This document shows positions 1-4,672 of a DNA stretch of 6,367 nt, piece by piece. Source of the DNA: an uncultured Lachnospiraceae bacterium (GTDB lineage Bacteria; Bacillota; Clostridia; Lachnospirales; Lachnospiraceae); contig OMSM01000232.1 in NCBI GenBank assembly GCA_900313745.1, positions 1-6,367 of the forward strand, written 5' to 3'. Under the pieces are notes generated by a model. That model had not been told where the DNA came from. It did no database searches and was given only the letters and a program-made list of their open reading frames with translations. Each line of letters begins with the position of its first letter. The first letter of the stretch is position 1. A program made the position numbers and the translations under genes.

Positions 1-99
1 CCGGACATTCACGATTTCTACGCCTTCACCAGAAATGACGTCAGGGCGGAGAATTATGAGACCGGGGAGCAGATTAAGGATATTCCCATTGCCATCTGA
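1..99 (+). CDS. thyA: Thymidylate synthase, C-terminal fragment (5' end outside window)
   Basis: Frame 1 is open from the window edge to a TGA at 97-99 and encodes 32 residues containing DFYAFT and ending IKDIPIAI. Thymidylate synthase C termini have this form: a D-F-Y/x-F strand, then a short terminal segment ending P-V/I-A-I/V that closes over the active site. The enzyme methylates dUMP to dTMP using 5,10-methylenetetrahydrofolate and releases dihydrofolate. The next gene is dihydrofolate reductase, which regenerates tetrahydrofolate, and this classic pairing supports the call. No catalytic residues are visible because they lie upstream of the window. The fragment is short, so the assignment rests on the C-terminal signature plus the neighbour. 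Confidence 0.8.
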   Translation, partial: PDIHDFYAFTRNDVRAENYETGEQIKDIPIAI

Positions 100-147
100 C
101 GGCGCAGGTTCCTTGTCAGGTGAGGATGCTGCCGGCGGATGAATAAA

Positions 148-153
148 AAGGAG
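148..153 (+). promoter_or_regulatory. Ribosome binding site for dihydrofolate reductase
   Basis: AAGGAG lies 8 nt upstream of the ATG at 162. It is a near-consensus Shine-Dalgarno site at ideal spacing and fixes the start of the reductase. Confidence 0.8.
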
Positions 154-161
154 CATTTCCG

Positions 162-653
162 ATGAATATGATTGTAGCGGCCGATGCCAACTGGGCCATC
201 GGCAACAAGGGCCAGCTTCTGGTCCGCATACCTGCCGACCACAGGATGTTCCGGCAGGAGACGCTGGACAAGGTGGTGATCTACGGCAGGAAGACGCTGG
301 AGACCTTCCCCATGGCCCATCCGCTGGACAGGAGGGTGAATATCATTCTGTCCCGAAATCCCGGTTATCAGGTTAAGGACGCGATTGTCGTCCGCAATGT
401 GGAGGAAGCCCTGAAGGCGGCCTCGGAGTATGCCTCAGAGGATGTCTACGTGATCGGGGGAGAGAGCATCTACCGCCAGATGCTTCCTTACTGCGACGTC
501 TGCCACGTGACGAAGATAGACCGCGCCTTTGAGGCGGACGCGTACTTCCCGGATCTCGACAGGGACCCGGAATGGCAGATCACCGCGGACAGCGAAGAGC
601 AGACCTACTTTGACCTGACCTACAGGTTCCTAAAATATGAGCGGATTCACTGA
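162..653 (+). CDS. folA: Dihydrofolate reductase
   Basis: This 163-residue protein has the usual length of chromosomal dihydrofolate reductases. It reduces dihydrofolate to tetrahydrofolate with NADPH in the cytoplasm, feeding the thymidylate synthase encoded just upstream. Visible motifs are the N-terminal strand and WAIG (11-14), IPAD with the catalytic acid Asp26 (E. coli Asp27), the NADPH-binding GRKTLE (42-47), Arg58 in the position of E. coli Arg57 that grips the substrate glutamate, VIGGESIY (97-104) for the cofactor pyrophosphate, and VTKID (116-120). The lid loop reads GQLLVRIPAD, so the E. coli Trp22 position is Val21 and the Leu28 position is His27. I recall similar lids in clostridial enzymes. 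A strong ribosome binding site precedes the ATG. Its 3' end overlaps the next gene by 17 nt. Dihydrofolate reductase is confident; the gene could equally be named dfrA. Confidence 0.95.
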   Translation: MNMIVAADANWAIGNKGQLLVRIPADHRMFRQETLDKVVIYGRKTLETFPMAHPLDRRVNIILSRNPGYQVKDAIVVRNVEEALKAASEYASEDVYVIGGESIYRQMLPYCDVCHVTKIDRAFEADAYFPDLDRDPEWQITADSEEQTYFDLTYRFLKYERIH

Positions 654-1656
654 CAGACTGAGGCGGATGCTGCTGCTTGCCGCGGCCGCGGCTGCCTGCG
701 CTTTCCTTCTTGCAGGATGTGCCGGACGGGACGTCGTGTTTACGTCGGGGCTTCCGGAGGATGAGGTCTTCCTTATCCGGAACGGGGACAGCACCATCAT
801 CGCCTCCCTTCCCGAGACGCTGATCTACGTGGAGAGCATCCGAAGCGAGATCAGCGAAGCCCTGTGGTCGGACGAACTCTACTATGAGGATGAGACAAGG
901 GCGATGGCTCTCTCCAGGCTCTCCAGAGTGAAGGTGATGAACCTTATGGCCCTAGAATACGGCATCAGCCTGGAACCGGAGGAGGAGAGCGCCGCCGACA
1001 GCATGGCGACCGCCTGGCTCTACGCAAGCCGGGAGCAGAGCGGCGTGGACGGCGCGGACTTTGAGCTTCTCTCCCGGATGTACAGGGAGTACCTGCTCGC
1101 GGAGAAGGTTTACAGGTCGGTCACTGCAGGCGTGAGCGCGGAGATCAGCGACGACGAGGCCAGGAAGGTCCATCTCGAGGTGCTCGCCGTCTCCCGCATT
1201 GACGGGGAGGGAGGCAGGCTCTCCGAGGCGGAGGACGCCAGGGCGAAGGCAAGGGTGCAGGCCGCAAGGCGGCGCGTGATGGACGGGGAGAGCTTTGGCT
1301 CGCTGGTCGCGGAGATGAGCGAGAGACCGGTCTCCTCGCTGGTTATCGGCCGCGGAGAGGCGGAGCCGGCGATCGAGGCGGCGGCGTTCTCCCTGTCGAG
1401 CGGTGAGGTAAGCGAGGTGGTCACCACCTCCAACGAGTATCTCCTGCTAAAGTGCATCATCAATTATGACCGGCTGGAGACGGAGCTCAACCGGGAGCAG
1501 ATCATCCGGAAAAGAAGGGACGAGGTGTTCTCCGGGCAGTTCGACAGTTTTGCGGAGAAGCTCGATATCCACAGAAACGCGGAGGTGTGGGGAAAGATCA
1601 CGCAGGAGGGCGGCGCAGGAAGCGTGAACTTCTTCGATTTCTGTGAAAACGAGTGA
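637..1656 (+). CDS. PrsA/SurA-like lipoprotein with parvulin-type peptidyl-prolyl isomerase domain
   Basis: This 339-residue protein starts with a lipoprotein signal: basic RLRR (7-10), a hydrophobic Ala/Leu run (11-25) and lipobox LAGC with lipidated Cys28. It should therefore be anchored on the outer face of the membrane. A helical segment (about 60-165) resembles the N-terminal chaperone part of PrsA/SurA proteins. A parvulin-like domain follows (about 175-290), with His179 in its first strand, FGSLVAEMSE, and the hallmark AAFSLSSGEVSEVV (249-262). Such proteins assist folding of exported proteins. The second conserved parvulin histidine (GYHII) is replaced in EYLLLK (267-272), so isomerase activity is doubtful. 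The 637 start is preferred to ATG 667 because only it supplies the basic signal-peptide n-region, and the GAGG before 667 is too close. No strong ribosome binding site precedes 637, which fits translational coupling to the overlapping reductase gene. Confidence 0.78.
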   Translation: MSGFTDRLRRMLLLAAAAAACAFLLAGCAGRDVVFTSGLPEDEVFLIRNGDSTIIASLPETLIYVESIRSEISEALWSDELYYEDETRAMALSRLSRVKVMNLMALEYGISLEPEEESAADSMATAWLYASREQSGVDGADFELLSRMYREYLLAEKVYRSVTAGVSAEISDDEARKVHLEVLAVSRIDGEGGRLSEAEDARAKARVQAARRRVMDGESFGSLVAEMSERPVSSLVIGRGEAEPAIEAAAFSLSSGEVSEVVTTSNEYLLLKCIINYDRLETELNREQIIRKRRDEVFSGQFDSFAEKLDIHRNAEVWGKITQEGGAGSVNFFDFCENE

Positions 1657-1683
1657 TGTCCGGAGGTTTATTGATAATACTCT

Positions 1684-1713
1684 GCCGTTCCGCCTTCAAC
1701 TATGACGGACGGC
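1684..1713 (+). other. Imperfect inverted repeat between the foldase and gtrA genes
   Basis: GCCGTTCCG (1684-1692) can pair with CGGACGGC (1706-1713) as an 8-bp GC-rich stem with one bulged T and a 13-nt loop. No T-run follows, so it is not a standard terminator. It could be an RNA processing or stability element in the 88-nt gap, or chance. Confidence 0.25.
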
Positions 1714-1744
1714 GCGGAAGCAGCGGAAAGGACTTTCAGCGGAA

Positions 1745-2173
1745 ATGAAAAAACTCTGGGATCTGGCCTGGTCGATTTACCGGAAGCATGAGGAGGGAAT
1801 GAATTACCTCATCTGGGGAGGCATCGCCTTCTTCCTCAGCATCTTCCTCTACTGGCTCTTTGAGGGGGTGATGGGATGGAATCCGGTCTTCGCCAATTCC
1901 GTCGACTGGGTGCTCTGCGTCGTCTTTACCTTCCTCACCAACAAGTTCCTTGTCTTTAAGAGCCCATGGGGCAGTTTCCGGCAGAACCTGAGGGAGTTCA
2001 TAAGCTTCATCGCGGCGAGAGTTTTCACCCTCGTTCTCGAGGATGCGATCATCTGGGGCCTGGACACGAAGCTCGGCTGGAATTCCATGCTGGTCAAGCT
2101 CATCGGCCAGGCAGTGGTCATCATCACCAACTATGTGTTAAGCAAGCTCTTTATCTTTAAGAAGAAGGACTGA
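1745..2173 (+). CDS. GtrA-family small membrane protein
   Basis: This 142-residue protein has four predicted membrane segments, roughly 21-40, 48-70, 85-105 and 115-138, with short polar loops. Size, topology and the ending NYVLSKLFIFKKK (129-141) match the GtrA family. Characterised members act in moving or modifying undecaprenyl-phosphate-linked sugars during cell-wall, teichoic acid or lipopolysaccharide glycosylation. Both halves end in a similar motif, TNKFLVFK (65-72) and SKLFIFKK (133-140), which suggests an internal duplication. The start at 1745 has GGAAAGGA (1725-1732) upstream with a rather long 12-nt spacer. ATG 1799 (Met19) is an alternative but would remove the basic N-terminal helix. 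No glycosyltransferase is adjacent, so the lipid-linked substrate cannot be inferred. Family assignment is confident, specific function is not. Confidence 0.85.
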   Translation: MKKLWDLAWSIYRKHEEGMNYLIWGGIAFFLSIFLYWLFEGVMGWNPVFANSVDWVLCVVFTFLTNKFLVFKSPWGSFRQNLREFISFIAARVFTLVLEDAIIWGLDTKLGWNSMLVKLIGQAVVIITNYVLSKLFIFKKKD

Positions 2174-2249
2174 ACCTGGTCCCGGCTTTGCTTCATAATC
2201 TTTTAATATTTCCGGAATCCGCGGAAAAACGGCACTTTCCGGCAGATTA

Positions 2250-2276
2250 TTAGCACTCATTCTCAATGAGTGCTAA
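2250..2276 (+). promoter_or_regulatory. CIRCE operator (HrcA repressor binding site)
   Basis: TTAGCACTC (2250-2258) and GAGTGCTAA (2268-2276) form a perfect 9-bp inverted repeat around a 9-nt spacer. This is exactly the CIRCE consensus, TTAGCACTC-N9-GAGTGCTAA. CIRCE binds the heat-shock repressor HrcA and is best known in front of groESL and the hrcA-grpE-dnaK-dnaJ operon. Here it sits upstream of htpG, 7 nt before the predicted -35 box. It implies that this htpG is derepressed on heat or protein-folding stress through HrcA. Confidence 0.96.
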
Positions 2277-2283
2277 TTTTATG

Positions 2284-2312
2284 TTGACTTTGCCGGGTTT
2301 GGTGGCTAAACT
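2284..2312 (+). promoter_or_regulatory. Predicted sigma-A-type promoter of htpG
   Basis: TTGACT (2284-2289) and TAAACT (2307-2312) are separated by exactly 17 nt. They match the vegetative -35 and -10 consensus at 5 of 6 and 4 of 6 positions. The predicted transcription start is near 2319, giving a leader of about 65 nt. The CIRCE element immediately upstream supports a heat-shock-controlled promoter in this place. Confidence 0.65.
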
Positions 2313-2371
2313 TGCATTTATGGATTAACCGGACCCACGGAGAGCGGTTTTCCGGCGGTTCCGGGAGATAT

Positions 2372-2376
2372 GGAGG
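2372..2376 (+). promoter_or_regulatory. Ribosome binding site that decides the htpG start
   Basis: GGAGG lies 8 nt before ATG 2385, the ideal distance. The in-frame ATG at 2370 overlaps this site and has only GGGAG 2 nt upstream, too close to work well. This selects 2385 as the start. Confidence 0.8.
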
Positions 2377-2384
2377 ATTTAGGA

Positions 2385-4502
2385 ATGAGTGAGAGAGGCA
2401 ATCTTTCGATCAACAGTGAAAATATGTTCCCGATTATCAAGAAGTGGCTGTACTCCGACCACGACATCTTCGTGCGCGAGCTCGTTTCCAACGGCTGCGA
2501 CGCCATCACCAAGCTGAAAAAGCTGGATGTCATCGGCGAGTTTTCCCTTCCTGAGGACTATAAGCCGCAAATTGACATCGTCGTGGACCCGAAGGAGCGG
2601 ACGATGACCTTCACCGACAACGGTATCGGAATGACCGGAGACGAGGTGAGGGAGTACATCAACAACATCGCCTTCTCCGGAGCGGCGGATTTCCTGGAGA
2701 AGTACAAGGACAAGGCGGGAAGCGAACAGATCATCGGGCACTTCGGCCTCGGCTTCTACTCGGCGTTCATGGTGGCGGACCTGGTGGAGATCAGCACGCT
2801 TTCCTATAAACCCGGCGCACAGGCGGTTCACTGGACCTGCGACGGCGGCTCCGAGTACACCATGGAGGATTCGTCAAGGGACAGCTTCGGCACCACGGTT
2901 ACGCTGCACCTTACCGAGGACTGCGTGGAGTTCTCCAACTACTACAGGGCTTCGGAGGTTATTAAGAAATACTGCTCCTTCATGCCGACCGAAATCTGGC
3001 TCTCCGAGAAGGACACCTCCGAGACCAGGACGATCAACGCCTCCGAGCGGGTACCCTCCGACGTGGTCATCGAAGAGATCCCTGCGGAGAAGGACAAGGA
3101 CGGCAATGTGAAGGAGGGCGCGGAGCCAAAACTCAAGATCCGCCGCAGGCCCGAGCTCATGAACGACCCGCACCCGCTGTGGACGAAGACCCCGAAGGAC
3201 TGCACCGACGAGGAGTACAAGGCCTTCTACCGCAAGGTGTTCAACGACTACAAGGAGCCGCTGTTCTGGATCCATCTGAACATGGACTACCCCTTCAACC
3301 TGAAGGGCATCCTTTACTTCCCGAAGATCAACATCGAGTACGAGTCCATCGAGGGCGTGATCAAGCTCTACAACAACCAGGTGTTCATCGCGGACAACAT
3401 CAAGGAGGTCATCCCGGAGTTCCTCATGCTCTTAAAGGGCGTTATCGACTGCCCTGACCTTCCGCTCAACGTCTCCCGCTCGGCGCTGCAGAACGACGGT
3501 TTCGTCAACAAAATCTCCGAGTACATCACGAGAAAGGTTGCGGAGAAGCTCTCCGGCATGTGCAAGACCGACAGGGAGAACTACGAGAAGTACTGGGATG
3601 ACATCAGCCCCTTCATCAAATACGGCTGCCTGAGGGACGACAAGTTCTGCGAAAAGATGACGGATTACATCCTCTTTAAGAACCTCGACGGCAAGTATGT
3701 TGCACTGCCCGACGCACTCGAGATCAACCGCCATGCGGATGAGGAGAGCGAAGAGGAAGGCGGAGAGAAGAAGGACGAGGAGTCCGGGGAGACCGCAGAG
3801 AATAAGGAAGAGGAGAAGCCCGAGATCATCGACGCGGACGGCAATCCCGTCGAGACGGAGGACGAGGAGGAGAAGGCCGACCGCACGATCTACTATGTGA
3901 CCGACGAGAAGCAGCAGAGCCAGTACATCGCCATGTTCCGCTCCGCCGGGATGCAGGCCTTCGTCCTGAACAACAACATTGACCAGCCCTTCATCTCCCA
4001 GCTGGAGATGAAGAACGAGGGAATCCGCTTCGCCCGCATTGACGCCGACATCCAGGACGCGCTGAAGGGCCGCACGGGGAAGAAGGCTGCGGAGGAGCTG
4101 AAGGCAGCAGGGGAGAAGCTTCAGGAGATTATCCGGAAGGCCGTGGGCAAAGACAGCCAGAAGGTGATTCTCCAGAGGCTTAAGGACAAGCGCATTGCCT
4201 CCATCCTGACCGTCGATGAGCAGAGCCGCCGGATGCAGGACATGATGAAGATGTACGCGGCGAACGGCATGGATCTCGGCGGATACGGGGAGGAAGGACA
4301 GACCCTTGTCCTCAACGCGAACCATCCGCTGGTGAAATATCTCATGGAGAATCCGGAGGCGGACAGCGCAAAACTCATCAGCGAGCAGCTCTACGACCTC
4401 GCGCGCATACAGAACGCGCCTCTTGACGGCAGTGCAATGGCGAAGTTCATCGAGAGAAGCAACAGCATCATGCTGAGCCTTGCCAAAGGAGAACAGCAGT
4501 AA
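2385..4502 (+). CDS. htpG: HtpG, bacterial Hsp90 molecular chaperone
   Basis: This 705-residue protein is an ATP-dependent cytoplasmic dimeric chaperone that remodels late-folding clients, usually with DnaK. The N-terminal GHKL ATPase domain has Glu32 (catalytic) and Asn36 in ELVSNGCDAI, DNGIGM (78-83, adenine-binding Asp78) and the lid motif GHFGLGFYS (118-126). The ELVSNGCDAI motif differs from the common ELISNASDA form. The middle domain carries NVSR with Arg365, which corresponds to the conserved arginine that contacts the ATP gamma-phosphate (E. coli Arg336). A 48-residue insert at 452-499 with 25 Asp/Glu lies just before TIYYVTDE (501-508), making the protein about 80 residues longer than E. 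coli HtpG (624). The rest is the C-terminal dimerisation domain; there is no MEEVD tail. The start at 2385 follows from the ribosome binding site; an in-frame ATG at 2370 would add 5 residues. Upstream CIRCE implies HrcA control, and a strong terminator follows. Confidence 0.97.
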   Translation: MSERGNLSINSENMFPIIKKWLYSDHDIFVRELVSNGCDAITKLKKLDVIGEFSLPEDYKPQIDIVVDPKERTMTFTDNGIGMTGDEVREYINNIAFSGAADFLEKYKDKAGSEQIIGHFGLGFYSAFMVADLVEISTLSYKPGAQAVHWTCDGGSEYTMEDSSRDSFGTTVTLHLTEDCVEFSNYYRASEVIKKYCSFMPTEIWLSEKDTSETRTINASERVPSDVVIEEIPAEKDKDGNVKEGAEPKLKIRRRPELMNDPHPLWTKTPKDCTDEEYKAFYRKVFNDYKEPLFWIHLNMDYPFNLKGILYFPKINIEYESIEGVIKLYNNQVFIADNIKEVIPEFLMLLKGVIDCPDLPLNVSRSALQNDGFVNKISEYITRKVAEKLSGMCKTDRENYEKYWDDISPFIKYGCLRDDKFCEKMTDYILFKNLDGKYVALPDALEINRHADEESEEEGGEKKDEESGETAENKEEEKPEIIDADGNPVETEDEEEKADRTIYYVTDEKQQSQYIAMFRSAGMQAFVLNNNIDQPFISQLEMKNEGIRFARIDADIQDALKGRTGKKAAEELKAAGEKLQEIIRKAVGKDSQKVILQRLKDKRIASILTVDEQSRRMQDMMKMYAANGMDLGGYGEEGQTLVLNANHPLVKYLMENPEADSAKLISEQLYDLARIQNAPLDGSAMAKFIERSNSIMLSLAKGEQQ

Positions 4503-4596
4503 ACGGCATACAGGGAACATCCGGATTTCGCGAGTCCTCTTAAGCTTATCTCTGTATGGGTCTGAACAGCAGCCATGGCTCATTGTTAATGCACAG

Positions 4597-4631
4597 AAAA
4601 TGTGGTTCATGTTCGCATGAACCACATTTTT
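4597..4631 (+). terminator. Rho-independent terminator of htpG, possibly bidirectional
   Basis: A perfect 15-bp inverted repeat (4597-4611 with 4616-4630) encloses a TTCG tetraloop. The stem begins with AAAA and ends with TTTTT, so it can act on either strand. It lies 94 nt after the htpG stop codon. The 4503-4596 stretch before it holds no gene that I can see. Confidence 0.9.
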
Positions 4632-4641
4632 ACTGTATAAT
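4612..4641 (+). promoter_or_regulatory. Candidate promoter for the downstream DUF5717-like gene
   Basis: A perfect TATAAT (4636-4641) lies in an AT-rich stretch just after the terminator. The best -35 candidate is TTCGCA (4612-4617) with an 18-nt spacer; it matches 4 of 6 positions and falls inside the hairpin loop and right arm. A transcript would start near 4648 with a leader of about 25 nt. The -10 is convincing, the -35 is weak. Confidence 0.45.
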
Positions 4642-4661
4642 TTTCTATATATTGCTTTTTT

Positions 4662-4666
4662 GGAGG
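4662..4666 (+). promoter_or_regulatory. Ribosome binding site for the GTG-started gene
   Basis: GGAGG is 6 nt upstream of GTG 4673. It fixes a non-ATG start, since the first in-frame ATG (4703) has no ribosome binding site. Confidence 0.75.
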
Positions 4667-4672
4667 CATTTC

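Larger units (their letters stand above)
2174..2384 (+). other. Intergenic control region upstream of htpG
   Basis: This 211-nt AT-richer gap separates gtrA from htpG. It holds a CIRCE element, a sigma-A-type promoter and the htpG ribosome binding site, each listed separately. A short stem TTTCCG/CGGAAA (2209-2214 with 2222-2227) lies upstream, but it has no T-tract on the + strand. No clear terminator for gtrA is visible, so some read-through from the upstream operon is possible. Confidence 0.7.

Noticed and set aside
2320..2328. Minimal leader reading frame ATG GAT TAA in the htpG leader
   Set aside because: It is three codons long, lies almost at the predicted transcription start, and has no ribosome binding site; best explained by chance.
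2209..2355. Three copies of TTTCCGG (2209, 2236, 2349) around the htpG promoter
   Set aside because: Spacing is irregular and the 7-mer is common in this base composition; no known operator matches.
2370..2384. Upstream in-frame ATG for htpG
   Set aside because: Only GGGAG lies 2 nt before it, and it overlaps the better ribosome binding site of ATG 2385.
4507..4558. CATACAG/CTGTATG inverted repeat after htpG
   Set aside because: Seven bp across a 38-nt loop with no T-run is likely chance; the real terminator is downstream at 4597-4631.
4571..4580. Perfect 10-bp palindrome AGCCATGGCT
   Set aside because: About six such palindromes are expected by chance in a window of this size, and no regulator site matches.
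3432..4625. 397-codon open frame on the - strand
   Set aside because: It is antisense to htpG, which is certain, and has a low-complexity Leu/Val/Arg composition typical of the reverse of acidic Glu/Lys-rich codons.
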